Assembly: GCA_945957395.1 (NCBI GenBank)
Contig: CAMFKE010000005.1
Location: 126,001 to 190,000, forward strand
Source: an uncultured Opitutia bacterium
GTDB taxonomy: Bacteria; Verrucomicrobiota; Verrucomicrobiia; Opitutales; UBA953
Reading direction: 5' to 3'
DNA: 64,000 nt
In this document: positions 1-9,822 of the stretch, piece by piece
Position numbering within the stretch: position 1 is the stretch's first letter
Layout of the letters: every line of letters starts with the position of its first letter
Notes under the pieces: generated by a model
The model's input: the letters and a program-made list of their open reading frames with translations, nothing else
Told to the model about the DNA's origin: nothing
Databases searched by the model: none
Made by a program: the position numbers and the translations under genes

Positions 1-1104
1 CGGGACAACTTCCCCTGCGGCCTCGAGGGCATTCGGGAAATCATCCCGCAATCGTTGAACCTGCATGAGAACCTGCGACGGGTCGCCATAGAACGCATCC
101 CGGAGCCGATGACCGATGACGCCCAGGTCTCGCGACTGCTCGGCGAGCGGCAGGTGCTGTGTGTGGTGAATACGCGTCGTCACGCTCGCGAGCTGTTCGA
201 AAAACTTCGCGCCGCCTCCGGCGAATCCACCGGCACGCCCGCCGGCGACCGCACCGCATACCACCTCAGCGCGCAGATGTGCCCGGCGCACCGCACGGAG
301 ATTCTTGCCGAGGTGCGCCGACGCCTCGCCGCCGGAGATCCCTGCAAACTCGTTTCCACCCAGCTCATCGAGGCGGGCGTGGATGTGGATTTCCCGGCCG
401 TCTACCGCGCACTTGGCGGGCTCGACGCCATCGCGCAGGCCGCCGGACGCTGCAACCGCGAAGGGCGCCTCGCCGCCCCCGGCCGCGTGTTCGTCTTCGT
501 CTCCGCCGAGCACAAGACGCCGGCCGGCTTCCTGCGCCAGACCGCCGACACCGCGCACGAAGTGCTCGGCCTCCCCGAATTCGCCGACGACGCGCTCTCG
601 CCCGCCGCTTTGGAAAAATACTTCCGGCTGCTCTACTGGCGGAACTTTTCGCCCGATGCGGCTCTCGACCGAACCAACTTCGTCAAACTCGCCGGCGGCG
701 ACGGCGCGCGCCGCGCGGTCGTCGGCGAGCTGTTGCCACGCGACCGTCCGAAATCCCCCGACGATTGCCTGACCTTCTCCTTCCGCACCCTGGGCGAGAA
801 CTTCCGGCTCATCGAAGAAAGCTCGGAAGCCGTCATCGTGCCCTACGGCGACACCGGCCACGACCTCGTCGAAGCGCTGCGCGCCGCCTATGCGCCGTCC
901 GAGCGAATGAAGCTGCTGCGCAAGCTCCAGCGCTACGCCGTCTCCATCCCCAAACCGGTTTTCGCCAAGGCCGTCGCCGACGGACGGATACACAAAGTTC
1001 ACGACTCCGTCGCCGTCCTGGTCTCGCCGGAACTGGCCTACTCATCCGACTTCGGCGTCGCCCTCGGCGACCGCGATGGCGCTGCCGTATTGCTGTCTCT
1101 GTAA
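1..1104 (+). CDS. cas3: CRISPR-associated helicase/nuclease Cas3, C-terminal part (5' end outside window)
   Basis: The reading frame is open from base 1, so the start lies to the left of the window. What remains is the second RecA-like helicase domain and the C-terminal domain. Visible motifs are [12 protein letters not shown] (helicase motif IV region), [14 protein letters not shown] (motif V) and [10 protein letters not shown] (motif VI, arginine finger). Cas3 is the ATP-driven helicase-nuclease recruited by Cascade to unwind and degrade the target strand. The N-terminal HD nuclease domain, if fused as is usual in type I-C, is not in the window. It is followed by cas5c after 52 bases in the same direction, the standard type I-C order. 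No frameshift is seen. Identification is firm from motifs plus context. Confidence 0.95.
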   Translation, partial: RDNFPCGLEGIREIIPQSLNLHENLRRVAIERIPEPMTDDAQVSRLLGERQVLCVVNTRRHARELFEKLRAASGESTGTPAGDRTAYHLSAQMCPAHRTEILAEVRRRLAAGDPCKLVSTQLIEAGVDVDFPAVYRALGGLDAIAQAAGRCNREGRLAAPGRVFVFVSAEHKTPAGFLRQTADTAHEVLGLPEFADDALSPAALEKYFRLLYWRNFSPDAALDRTNFVKLAGGDGARRAVVGELLPRDRPKSPDDCLTFSFRTLGENFRLIEESSEAVIVPYGDTGHDLVEALRAAYAPSERMKLLRKLQRYAVSIPKPVFAKAVADGRIHKVHDSVAVLVSPELAYSSDFGVALGDRDGAAVLLSL

Positions 1105-1156
1105 GCTGGCTGCGCCCGGATCATCTCCTTCGTCTCCTATCTCCCATCACTCACCC

Positions 1157-1894
1157 ATGTCCCAAGGTATCCGACTCAAAGTTTGGGGCGACCACGCCCT
1201 GTTCACCCGGCCAGAAATGAAGGCCGAGCGGGTCTCCTACGATGTCATCACGCCCTCTGCCGCGCGCGGGGTGCTCGAAGCCATCTACTGGAAACCTCAA
1301 ATCCGCTGGCGCATCACGCGCCTGCATGTCCTCAAAAAGATCCGCTTTACCAATATCCGGCGCAACGAGGTCGGCGCCATCGCCACAAAGCCCTCGGCCG
1401 CCGCCTTGGCTGGCGAACCGGTCGAGCCGCTCGGCCTGTATGTGGACGCCGAGCGCCAGCAACGCGCCTCGCTCGTCTTGAAGGATGTCGCCTATGTGAT
1501 CGAGGCGCGCTTCGACATTCTCGACCGCCGCTTCGACCGGGGCGGCCCCCAACTCTCCGAACACGAGTGCGCCGGCAAACACCTCGCGATGTTCACGCGC
1601 CGCGCCGCCGCAGGGCAGGCGTTCCAGCAGCCCTACTTCGGCTGCCGCGAATTCCCCGCCGCCTTTGAACTGCTCCCGCATGATGCGCCGATTCCCGCCA
1701 CGGAGCTGTCCGAGTCCGAGCGCACCCGCGACCTCGGCTTCATGCTCCACGACATCGCCTTCCTCGACGACAAGAAGGGCAAGATTATCGAAAGCTCCGC
1801 CGGTCGCCGCGTGCGCGCCGAGCCGCGCTTCTTCCGTGCGGAAATGAAAGACGGCATCATCGAGGTGCCCGATTTCGCCACCTCCCGCGCCTAA
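1157..1894 (+). CDS. cas5c: Cas5c (Cas5d), type I-C crRNA-processing endoribonuclease and Cascade subunit
   Basis: The 245-residue product begins [16 protein letters not shown] and continues with [21 protein letters not shown], typical of Cas5d/Cas5c. In type I-C there is no Cas6; Cas5c cuts the pre-crRNA at the 3' base of the repeat hairpin and stays on the 5' handle. The repeat here fits this: cutting after the stem leaves an 11-base handle, CGGATTGAAAC. An upstream in-frame start at 1076 would overlap cas3 and add an unconserved-looking leader, so the ATG at 1157 is preferred. The stop codon is 16 bases before cas8c, so the genes are almost certainly co-transcribed. The length matches the family. 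Confidence 0.95.
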   Translation: MSQGIRLKVWGDHALFTRPEMKAERVSYDVITPSAARGVLEAIYWKPQIRWRITRLHVLKKIRFTNIRRNEVGAIATKPSAAALAGEPVEPLGLYVDAERQQRASLVLKDVAYVIEARFDILDRRFDRGGPQLSEHECAGKHLAMFTRRAAAGQAFQQPYFGCREFPAAFELLPHDAPIPATELSESERTRDLGFMLHDIAFLDDKKGKIIESSAGRRVRAEPRFFRAEMKDGIIEVPDFATSRA

Positions 1895-1910
1895 CCGGAG
1901 ACACCCCTCC

Positions 1911-3677
1911 ATGATTCTCCAAGAACTGGAAAAACTCTACGGCCGCCTCGCCGCCGACCCCGCCTACGGCATCGCTGAACCCGGATACAGTCAGCAGAAA
2001 ATCAGCTTTGTCGTCCTGCTGCGCCCGGACGGCACCCTGCACGCCATCGAGGACGCGCGCATTGCCGAAGGAAAAAAGAAGCTCGCCCAACCCCGCACTG
2101 TCCCCGGCCAGGCCAAACCCTCCGGGCAAGGCCTCAACCCTTGTTTCCTGTGGGACAACTCCGCCTACATGCTTGGCTACAAAGCGGAGGACGAGAAACC
2201 CGAGCGCACAGCCAAGGCGTTCGAGGCGTTTCGCCAAAAACACCTCGATCTTGCAAAAGACATCGGCTCACCCGAGTTCGCCGCCGTTGCGAAGTTCCTC
2301 TCCGGCTGGAACCCGGCGGGCATGCCCGCCGACATCAAGGCGGTGCTGGATGATGCGGCGGCCACCGGTTTCGGCGTGTTCAAGGTCCATGGATTCGAAG
2401 GCTATGTGCATGAAGCCCAGGATGTTCGCGCTTGGTGGAATAAGCAGCAATCCGGCGACGAGACCGAGGCCCCGTCGGAAGCGGGCATGTGCCTGATCAC
2501 GGGCGCCACCGCCCCGGCGGCGCTTCTGCACGAACCCGCCATCAAGGGCGTCACGGGCGGACAGTCCTCCGGCACCAAGCTGGTTTCCTACAACTGCGCC
2601 AGTTTCACCTCGTACGCCAAAGAGCAGGGCGAAAATGCTCCGGTTTCCGATGCGGCAGCCTTCCGGTACTGCAACGCACTCAACGCGCTGCTCACCGGTT
2701 CGCGCCACCGCCTGCGACTCGGCGACATGACGGTCGTGTTCTGGACGGATGCGCCGTCCGCCATCGAAGACCTGTTCGCCGACATCTTTGACGAGAAGTC
2801 CGCCAAGGACGCGCCGGCCCAGGATAATACGCGCCTGCAAAAGCTCAGCGCGTTCTGGAAACTCGTGCAGGACGGCGCCGGATCGCCCGAGAACTGGAAA
2901 GCCTTCGGCGACGCCCCCGGCACACGGTTTTACATGCTCGGCCTCTCGCCCAACGCCGCGCGCCTCTCCGTGCGCTTCTGGCTGACCGGCACCCTCGGTG
3001 ATTTCGCGACGCGCCTCAAGGAGCACGCCGACGCCTTGGCGATGGTGCGCTCCTTCGACAGCGACCGCGAACACCCGCCCCTCTGGCTGCTCCTCGCGCA
3101 GACCGCGCGAGACAGCGACGGCATCCCGCCCCTGCTTGGTGGCGCCCTGCTGCGCGCCGTGCTCACCGGCGGCCCCTACCCGACCTCCATGGCGCAGCTC
3201 GTGATCAACCGCATCCGCGCCGACCACAAAATCGACCACCTGCGCGCCGCCTTCCTCAAAGCCTACCTCACCCGACTCCCCAACACCTCCATTCCACGCC
3301 CCCTTCCCATGAGCCTCGATACCACCCGATCCGAACCCGCCTATCGCCTGGGCCGCCTGTTCGCCGCGCTCGAAAAGACGCAGGCCGACGCGCAGCCCGG
3401 CATCAACGCCACCATCCGCGACCGCTTCTACGGCGCCGCCTCCGCCACGCCCAGCGCCGTGTTTCCGCGCATCCTTCGCACCTACCAGCACCACCTCGCC
3501 AAACTTCAGGGCGGCCTGCGTGTGAACCGCGAAAAGCTCGTCCAGGAAATCCTCGGCGAGCTGCGCGACTTCCCGGTCCACCTGAACCTGGCGGAGCAAG
3601 GCCTCTTCGCCATCGGCTACTACCACCAGACCAAGGACTTCTTCACCAAGAAGGAGCCGACCGAATCCGCCGCCTGA
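1911..3677 (+). CDS. cas8c: Cas8c (Csd1), large subunit of type I-C Cascade
   Basis: This 588-residue protein begins [13 protein letters not shown] and carries the family-typical stretches [12 protein letters not shown] near the N terminus, [15 protein letters not shown] around residue 75 and [18 protein letters not shown] around residue 340. Cas8c recognises the PAM and helps load target DNA in Cascade. The last 120 or so residues (from Met467) form the helical region that is also expected to be made separately as Cas11c (listed separately). It lies between cas5c and cas7c in the standard order, with a normal length and no disruption. The subtype assignment I-C rests largely on this gene and on cas5c. 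Confidence 0.95.
   Translation: MILQELEKLYGRLAADPAYGIAEPGYSQQKISFVVLLRPDGTLHAIEDARIAEGKKKLAQPRTVPGQAKPSGQGLNPCFLWDNSAYMLGYKAEDEKPERTAKAFEAFRQKHLDLAKDIGSPEFAAVAKFLSGWNPAGMPADIKAVLDDAAATGFGVFKVHGFEGYVHEAQDVRAWWNKQQSGDETEAPSEAGMCLITGATAPAALLHEPAIKGVTGGQSSGTKLVSYNCASFTSYAKEQGENAPVSDAAAFRYCNALNALLTGSRHRLRLGDMTVVFWTDAPSAIEDLFADIFDEKSAKDAPAQDNTRLQKLSAFWKLVQDGAGSPENWKAFGDAPGTRFYMLGLSPNAARLSVRFWLTGTLGDFATRLKEHADALAMVRSFDSDREHPPLWLLLAQTARDSDGIPPLLGGALLRAVLTGGPYPTSMAQLVINRIRADHKIDHLRAAFLKAYLTRLPNTSIPRPLPMSLDTTRSEPAYRLGRLFAALEKTQADAQPGINATIRDRFYGAASATPSAVFPRILRTYQHHLAKLQGGLRVNREKLVQEILGELRDFPVHLNLAEQGLFAIGYYHQTKDFFTKKEPTESAA
3309..3677 (+). CDS. cas11c: Probable Cas11c small subunit from an internal start in cas8c
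   Basis: An ATG at 3309 lies in frame within cas8c, at codon 467, and would give a 122-residue helical protein beginning [18 protein letters not shown] and ending at the cas8c stop. In characterised type I-C systems the small subunit Cas11c is made from an internal translation start in cas8c at this place, so the position and length are as expected. No strong Shine-Dalgarno sequence is visible before this ATG (the preceding bases are pyrimidine-rich), so expression is inferred from family knowledge rather than from a clear ribosome-binding site. Confidence 0.55.
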   Translation: MSLDTTRSEPAYRLGRLFAALEKTQADAQPGINATIRDRFYGAASATPSAVFPRILRTYQHHLAKLQGGLRVNREKLVQEILGELRDFPVHLNLAEQGLFAIGYYHQTKDFFTKKEPTESAA

Positions 3678-3729
3678 TCCGCACTTTTCCCTCCACCATC
3701 CACTCTCACCTCCAAACTCCCTGCCCCCT

Positions 3730-4587
3730 ATGAACAACCGCTACGAATTCGTCCTCCTCTTCGATGTCAAAGACGGCAACCCCAACGGCGACCCCGACGC
3801 CGGCAACCTGCCCCGCGTGGATGCCGAGACCGGCCACGGCCTCGTCACCGATGTCTGCCTGAAGCGCAAGCTGCGCAACTTCGTCTCCCTCATCAAAGCC
3901 GGCACCGCCGGCCACGACATCTATGTGAAAGAGAAGGCCGTGCTCAACGAGCAGCACCAGAAGGCCTACACCGCACTCAGCAAGGACTCCAAGAAGGCCA
4001 AGGGCGACGATGTGAACGCCGCGCGCACCTGGATGTGCCAGAACTTCTACGATGTGCGCACCTTCGGCGCCGTCATGTCCACCGAGGTCAACTGCGGCCA
4101 GGTGCGCGGCCCAGTCCAGCTGACCTTCGCGCGTTCCGCCGACCCCATCGTGGCCTCCGAACACGCCGTCACCCGTATGGCCGTGACCACGGCAAAGGAA
4201 GCCGAAGCGCAATCCGGAGATAACCGCACCATGGGCCGCAAGTTCACCGTGCCCTACGGCCTCTACCGCACGAACGGCTTCGTGAATCCCTTCTTCGCAG
4301 CTCAGACAGGGTTCTCCGACGCTGACCTCGACCTGTTCCTCACCGGGCTCACGCAGATGTTCGATCACGACCGCTCCGCCTCCCGCGGCCTGATGGCCCC
4401 GCGCAAGCTCATCGTTTTCAAACACAAGTCGCAGCTCGGCGACGCCCCCGCCCACAAACTCCTCGAAGCCATCAAGGTCACCAAGAAGCCCGGAGTGGAC
4501 GCCCCCCGCGATTTCTCCGACTATGACGTGACCATCGACCGCGCCGCAATCCCTGCCGGCGTCGAGGTCATCGAGAAACTCGCCTAA
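3730..4587 (+). CDS. cas7c: Cas7c (Csd2), backbone subunit of type I-C Cascade
   Basis: The 285-residue product starts [20 protein letters not shown] and continues [11 protein letters not shown], the hallmark N terminus of Csd2/Cas7. Further typical stretches are [12 protein letters not shown] and, around residue 110, [19 protein letters not shown]. Multiple copies polymerise along the crRNA spacer to form the Cascade backbone. It follows cas8c after 52 bases. Length and motif order match the family and the reading frame is intact. Confidence 0.96.
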   Translation: MNNRYEFVLLFDVKDGNPNGDPDAGNLPRVDAETGHGLVTDVCLKRKLRNFVSLIKAGTAGHDIYVKEKAVLNEQHQKAYTALSKDSKKAKGDDVNAARTWMCQNFYDVRTFGAVMSTEVNCGQVRGPVQLTFARSADPIVASEHAVTRMAVTTAKEAEAQSGDNRTMGRKFTVPYGLYRTNGFVNPFFAAQTGFSDADLDLFLTGLTQMFDHDRSASRGLMAPRKLIVFKHKSQLGDAPAHKLLEAIKVTKKPGVDAPRDFSDYDVTIDRAAIPAGVEVIEKLA

Positions 4588-4655
4588 CCCACAAACCACC
4601 GGCCGCCTCGCATCATGCGGGCGGCCGGTTTCTTTTCGGCCCTTTGGACGAAATC

Positions 4656-5294
4656 ATGGACGAAGCCGACCTCATCGCGCTCTCAGCCCTCCAGCATTAC
4701 CGGTTTTGCCCGCGTCAGTGCGCGCTCATCCACATCGAGCAGGCGTGGGCGGAGAACCGGCTCACCGCGCAGGGCCGCGTGCTCCATGAAAAGACCGACA
4801 AGCCCTCTGATCACTCCGCCGGTCTCGCCGGCGGGCGCGTCGCCCGGGCGATGCCGCTGCGATGCCTGCGCCTCGGTCTTTACGGCGTGGCCGACACCGT
4901 CGAATTCCGCCCCGACGGCACACCGTTCCCCGTGGAATATAAGCGAGGCAAGCCCAAGCCCGACACCCGCGACGCGGTGCAACTCTGCGCGCAGGCCCTG
5001 TGCCTCGAAGAGATGACAGGGCGCGCCGTGCCCGCCGGCGCCCTTTTCTATGGAGAAACCCGCCATCGCCTCGCCGTCGACTTCACCCAGTCACTGCGCG
5101 CCGAGACCGAAGCGCTCGCCCGTGAAACCGTCGCCATGATACGCGCCGGCCTCACGCCGCCCGCCGTTTACGACACCGCCAAGTGCGACGCGTGCTCTCT
5201 CTTGGCCCTCTGTCGCCCCAAGCTCGCATCGCGCGCCGCGCGCTTCGAAGCCGAGTGGCTTCGCCGGCTCCACGACGACCCCGCTGAAAACTGA
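4656..5294 (+). CDS. cas4: Cas4, RecB-like Fe-S nuclease of spacer acquisition
   Basis: From the ATG at 4656 (an in-frame TTG lies four codons upstream) the product has 212 residues. Near the N terminus is FCPRQC (C18, C22) and near the C terminus KCDACSLLALC, together the cysteine set that binds a 4Fe-4S cluster. The nuclease core shows GVADTVEF and VEYKRGKPK, the latter the RecB-type E-x-K motif. Cas4 works with Cas1-Cas2 to trim prespacers and select those with a correct PAM. It lies 68 bases after cas7c and 21 before cas1, as expected for type I-C. Confidence 0.95.
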   Translation: MDEADLIALSALQHYRFCPRQCALIHIEQAWAENRLTAQGRVLHEKTDKPSDHSAGLAGGRVARAMPLRCLRLGLYGVADTVEFRPDGTPFPVEYKRGKPKPDTRDAVQLCAQALCLEEMTGRAVPAGALFYGETRHRLAVDFTQSLRAETEALARETVAMIRAGLTPPAVYDTAKCDACSLLALCRPKLASRAARFEAEWLRRLHDDPAEN

Positions 5295-5315
5295 ATACTG
5301 AAAACCTTTTCAGCC

Positions 5316-6350
5316 ATGCCCGTCCTCCAAAACACGCTCTATGTCACCCGCGACGGCGCCTACCTCTTCAAGGATGGCGAGGCCGTCGCCGTGAAACTCG
5401 AAGGCAAAGTGCTCATCCGCGTCCCGCTCATCAACCTGGAGGGAATCGTCACCTTCGGCTGGGACATCGCCTGTTCGCCCGAACTGATGGCCGCCTGCGC
5501 CGAACGCGCCATCGGCATCAGTTTCCACAACGCGCACGGCGCGTTCCAAGCCGCCGTTCATGGATACCCCACCGGCAATGTCCTCCTGCGCCGCACCCAG
5601 CACCGCGCGGCCGACGACCCGTCCAAGTGCATCGCCATCGCCCGCCGCTGCGTGCAGGCGAAACTCGCCAACCAGCGCACGCTTCTCCGCCGCGCCGCCC
5701 GCGAACACGCCGATTCGGTCGCAGCCGAACGGCTCACCCGCGCCGCCAACATCCTCGACAACCGCATTCACACCACCGACTCCGCCGCCGACATCGACTC
5801 CTTGCGCGGGCACGAGGGAGAGGCGGCCTCCGCGTATTTTGAAAACTTCAACGACCTGCTCACGCACCCCGACGCCACGCTTCGCCTAAGCGGACGATCG
5901 CGCCGGCCACCGCTCGACCCCGTGAACGCCGTGTTGAGTTTCCTCTACACCATGCTCGCCCACGACTGCCGCTCCGGCTGCGCCTCCGTGGGGCTCGACC
6001 CGCAGATTGGCTTTTACCACGCCGACCGCCCGGGCCGCGCCGGCCTCGCGCTCGACCTCATGGAAGAGCTTCGCCCCGTACTCGCCGACCGCGCCGTATT
6101 GACCCTGTTCAACCGCCGCCAGCTCGACACGAAATCCTTCAAGACCTTCGAGAACGGCGCGGTGCTGCTCACTGACGATGCCCGCAAGACCGTCCTCCAA
6201 GTCTGGCAGGAGCGTAAACAGGAGGAAATCGCCCACCCCGTGCTCGGCGAAATAATCCCCCTGGGCCTGCTGCCTCGCGTCCAAGCCCAGCTCCTCGCCC
6301 GCCACCTGCGCGGAGACCTACCCGCCTACCTTCCTTACCTCTGGAAGTAA
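5316..6350 (+). CDS. cas1: Cas1, CRISPR integrase
   Basis: The 344-residue protein begins MPVLQNTLYVTRDGAYL. Probable metal ligands are E167 in GHEGEAASAYF, H235 in IGFYHADRPGRAG, and D247/E250 in ALDLMEELRP, matching the conserved catalytic set of Cas1. It forms the integrase complex with Cas2 that inserts new spacers at the leader end of the array. The sequence looks intact, so the locus should be able to adapt. It is followed by cas2 after 60 bases. Confidence 0.96.
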   Translation: MPVLQNTLYVTRDGAYLFKDGEAVAVKLEGKVLIRVPLINLEGIVTFGWDIACSPELMAACAERAIGISFHNAHGAFQAAVHGYPTGNVLLRRTQHRAADDPSKCIAIARRCVQAKLANQRTLLRRAAREHADSVAAERLTRAANILDNRIHTTDSAADIDSLRGHEGEAASAYFENFNDLLTHPDATLRLSGRSRRPPLDPVNAVLSFLYTMLAHDCRSGCASVGLDPQIGFYHADRPGRAGLALDLMEELRPVLADRAVLTLFNRRQLDTKSFKTFENGAVLLTDDARKTVLQVWQERKQEEIAHPVLGEIIPLGLLPRVQAQLLARHLRGDLPAYLPYLWK

Positions 6351-6410
6351 GCCCGGAAGTGCAGCCACTTCGGTGCCGGCACGGAAAACTTTAATCCTGA
6401 AACCTATCCC

Positions 6411-6701
6411 ATGTATGTCCTCGTCGCTTACGATGTCGCCACCTCATCCCCGGACGGCGAAAAGCGCCTGCGTCGGGTCGCCAAGATCTGCCTCGATTAT
6501 GGCCAGCGCGTTCAAAACTCCGTTTTCGAATGCCGCGTCGACCCCGCCCAATGGGTCTTTTTCCGCCAAAAACTCCTCGACGCATATTCCCCCTCCCACG
6601 ATAGCCTCCGGTTCTATTTCCTCGGCAACAACTGGGATCGCCGCGTTGAACACCATGGCGCCAAGCCTGGCTGGCAACATGAGCAGCCCATGATCCTCTG
6701 A
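6411..6701 (+). CDS. cas2: Cas2, CRISPR adaptation protein
   Basis: The 96-residue product begins [13 protein letters not shown], with the conserved Asp8 of the ferredoxin-like fold, and continues [13 protein letters not shown], the second conserved block. Cas2 dimers bridge two Cas1 dimers during spacer integration. This is the last cas gene; the leader and array start 263 bases downstream in the same orientation. Length is typical for the type I-C form. Confidence 0.96.
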   Translation: MYVLVAYDVATSSPDGEKRLRRVAKICLDYGQRVQNSVFECRVDPAQWVFFRQKLLDAYSPSHDSLRFYFLGNNWDRRVEHHGAKPGWQHEQPMIL

Positions 6702-6964
6702 CTCCGACGGCGCCCCCCTCGCCCGAGATTATTCCGCGCCCCGCACATCGCCCCTCCCACAGACTTCGGGGACGCTTGATAGGCTCCGCGAACCTAATGC
6801 TCCGGACAAAACCCAGCCAGGTTCGCGACCACCACCTGACCTTTATTGTATCTCGGTTCTTTGACAGTCCCCCCCCGGCTTCCTGCGTTTCCGGAATCCG
6901 GGTTTTTGCCTTTCGCGAAATCACCTTGGCAAACCCCGTATCCATCGTGACTTACTGACAGGCG
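6702..6964 (+). promoter_or_regulatory. CRISPR leader
   Basis: This 263-base stretch between cas2 and the first repeat has no convincing gene and is where the array leader should lie. A TTGACA hexamer at 6861-6866 may be the -35 element of the array promoter; the matching -10 element is not clear. A run of eight C residues follows it. New spacers are expected to be added at 6964/6965. The leader role is inferred from position and from the orientation of the repeats, whose ATTGAAAC ends face away from it. Confidence 0.7.
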
Positions 6965-9606
6965 GTCGCCCCCTCACGGGGGCGCGGATTGAAACAAGCA
7001 ACTGGCCAGCCTTCAGCGCGCACGCCACGGTCGCCCCCTCACGGGGGCGCGGATTGAAACGAGCACGGCGATTTCCGCCGGCACCTTGTTCTGTCGCCCC
7101 CTCACGGGGGCGCGGATTGAAACGTGCGGTTGGGTCCCGGCCTATCTCGAAAAGGTCGCCCCCTCACGGGGGCGCGGATTGAAACCGTGTCCTATCAATC
7201 CGGGTACGCAACGCTCCCGCGTCGCCCCCTCACGGGGGCGCGGATTGAAACTGGCGAAGGCTGCGGAGTGGCGCGAGGCCCCCGGTCGCCCCCTCACGGG
7301 GGCGCGGATTGAAACGCCTTCTTGCCCAAGGTTATTTTTGCTGTCGCAGTCGCCCCCTCACGGGGGCGCGGATTGAAACACACGCGAGATGATCAGCGAT
7401 GAGCTTGGCGTGGGCGTCGCCCCCTCACGGGGGCGCGGATTGAAACACGCCGTCGAAGCGCCCCCGGTTGGCGTCAACAGTCGCCCCCTCACGGGGGCGC
7501 GGATTGAAACGTTTACGAGTCCACCCATGTTCGCCGTAGTCCGTCGCCCCCTCACGGGGGCGCGGATTGAAACGCGACCAATTTCCCGCGCCTAGCCGCG
7601 CTCAAGTCGCCCCCTCACGGGGGCGCGGATTGAAACCTTGGCCGAGTGTTCCAGGTTGCGCAGCACGGCGTCGCCCCCTCACGGGGGCGCGGATTGAAAC
7701 TCCCTCATCCGCGCCTACGATCGCGCGCGCGGGTCGCCCCCTCACGGGGGCGCGGATTGAAACGCGGAAAGCGCGGTGACGACGGCGAGCGGGGCGTCGC
7801 CCCCTCACGGGGGCGCGGATTGAAACATCTGATTTTAATCACGCAAAGTTCTCTTAATTGTCGCCCCCTCACGGGGGCGCGGATTGAAACATCACCCTCA
7901 AAGTCGTCGCGGAAAATTCCGCGTCGCCCCCTCACGGGGGCGCGGATTGAAACCCTGCGCGATTGCGGGGCCTTTCTCGGCTCGCCGTCGCCCCCTCACG
8001 GGGGCGCGGATTGAAACGCACAATCCCGACATGCGTCCGGATGCCCCGGTCGCCCCCTCACGGGGGCGCGGATTGAAACTCGCGCTCCAGGTCTAGCTCT
8101 CGCGTTGTGGGTCGCCCCCTCACGGGGGCGCGGATTGAAACACGCTCGTCTCAGACCAAGCCGCCGGCGACCGTCGCCCCCTCACGGGGGCGCGGATTGA
8201 AACAGGTAAAGCGCGTGGGAGAGTGAAAGGCCGGGTCGCCCCCTCACGGGGGCGCGGATTGAAACAGCCCGAGCCGCAACCCTGACGGCTCAATAGGTCG
8301 CCCCCTCACGGGGGCGCGGATTGAAACCAGCGCGAGCCGGGAGGCGCGGGCGGGGCCGGGGTCGCCCCCTCACGGGGGCGCGGATTGAAACACGCAACGC
8401 CGTACGGTGCGCGGGAATCCGCGCGTCGCCCCCTCACGGGGGCGCGGATTGAAACGGGGCTAGAACGGCGGCGACATTTTCCGCGAAGAGTCGCCCCCTC
8501 ACGGGGGCGCGGATTGAAACTCTTCCGGGCTACGAAGTCCGCCGCGAGACTGAAAGGTCGCCCCCTCACGGGGGCGCGGATTGAAACGCCGCAATCACGC
8601 GAAAAGACGCCGCAAAAGACGTCGCCCCCTCACGGGGGCGCGGATTGAAACGAGGCGTCGAAGCCAAGCGGCTGAACATTCGCGTCGCCCCCTCACGGGG
8701 GCGCGGATTGAAACAATGCCTCGACGAACAACTACCTCGGCACCGGCGTCGCCCCCTCACGGGGGCGCGGATTGAAACCGCGCCCATCCTGCGAAGGTCG
8801 CTCGCGGCGCGGGTCGCCCCCTCACGGGGGCGCGGATTGAAACCGGGCTACATGGCCGGGAACATCGCGGCCTTCGGTCGCCCCCTCACGGGGGCGCGGA
8901 TTGAAACCGGAGCGAGCGGACCCAATGACTACATGACTGCGTCGCCCCCTCACGGGGGCGCGGATTGAAACCGCCGCTCAGATCAATCCCGCCTCTTCGG
9001 CGAGTCGCCCCCTCACGGGGGCGCGGATTGAAACCCCCTTGACCCATCTCGCTGACGCCCGGCCACCGGTCGCCCCCTCACGGGGGCGCGGATTGAAACT
9101 GCATGGAGCATGACCGCCGCGCAGACGATGGTCGCCCCCTCACGGGGGCGCGGATTGAAACAACCTGCTGCTTCGCTGCGCTCGGGACGGCTCAGTCGCC
9201 CCCTCACGGGGGCGCGGATTGAAACCAACCGGAGGGCACTCTACAGGAGTATGCGCCGTCGCCCCCTCACGGGGGCGCGGATTGAAACTACAAGGCCAAC
9301 ACCGCCGCCGCGCCTCGCGTCGGTCGCCCCCTCACGGGGGCGCGGATTGAAACCACCTGCACGACTACCTTTACGCTCGCCGACCGCTGTCGCCCCCTCA
9401 CGGGGGCGCGGATTGAAACCACAGGATTTGGCCGCAGTACTCGTTGGCGCGTCGCCCCCTCACGGGGGCGCGGATTGAAACTTCCGCAGCCTACAGGGCC
9501 GGCACTCGCGCCAGTCGCCCCCTCACGGGGGCGCGGATTGAAACGATGGGTCGGCGCCCTTTGTCGGCGCCGAGCGTCGCCCCCTCACGGGGGCGCGGAT
9601 TGAAAG
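6965..9606 (+). CRISPR. Type I-C CRISPR array: 42 repeats of 31 bases, 41 spacers
   Basis: Forty-two copies of a 31-base repeat begin GTCGCCCCCTCACGGG and end GCGCGGATTGAAAC. All copies read by eye are identical except the last (9576-9606), which ends in G instead of C and runs into a G tract, marking the trailer end. The repeat folds as CGCCCCC / loop TCAC / GGGGGCG; Cas5c cleavage at the stem base would leave the 11-base handle CGGATTGAAAC. Spacers are 31-36 bases (mean about 32.7) and none looked duplicated. The first repeat is at 6965-6995, near cas2. Most spacers are GC-rich; the one at 7827-7859 is clearly AT-rich. The repeat is one base shorter than the 32-base form usual for I-C. Confidence 0.99.
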
Positions 9607-9742
9607 GGGGGGGCTACCAGAGGTACGCAGTCGCCGACGCCGAGGCGTTTTCAGCCTTGGCACACTTCAAGGGGCTCGACTGAGCGGAAGGGGAGCAGGC
9701 GCACGGGGACGTGCGCCCTCCGGCAGCCAAGAAGGGCGGCCG

Positions 9743-9791
9743 AGGACGGCCGCGCTCCGGCTATTTTGCACCAGGACGGCCGCGCTCCGGC
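9743..9791. repeat. Two direct copies of a 19-base GC-rich element
   Basis: AGGACGGCCGCGCTCCGGC occurs at 9743-9761 and again at 9773-9791, separated by 11 bases. Each copy contains the partly palindromic core GGCCGCGCTCC. The pair sits between the end of the CRISPR array and the convergent kinase gene. It resembles dispersed intergenic repeats of REP type, but other genomic copies cannot be checked here. The rest of the 9607-9822 gap holds no credible gene. Confidence 0.6.
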
Positions 9792-9822
9792 CGGACAACG
9801 CGGCGGCGCGGAGCCGCGGGGG

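Noticed and set aside
7086-9478. Many open frames through the CRISPR array
   Set aside because: They arise from the repeat itself (recurrent SRGRGLK or LTGARIET units) and are not genes.
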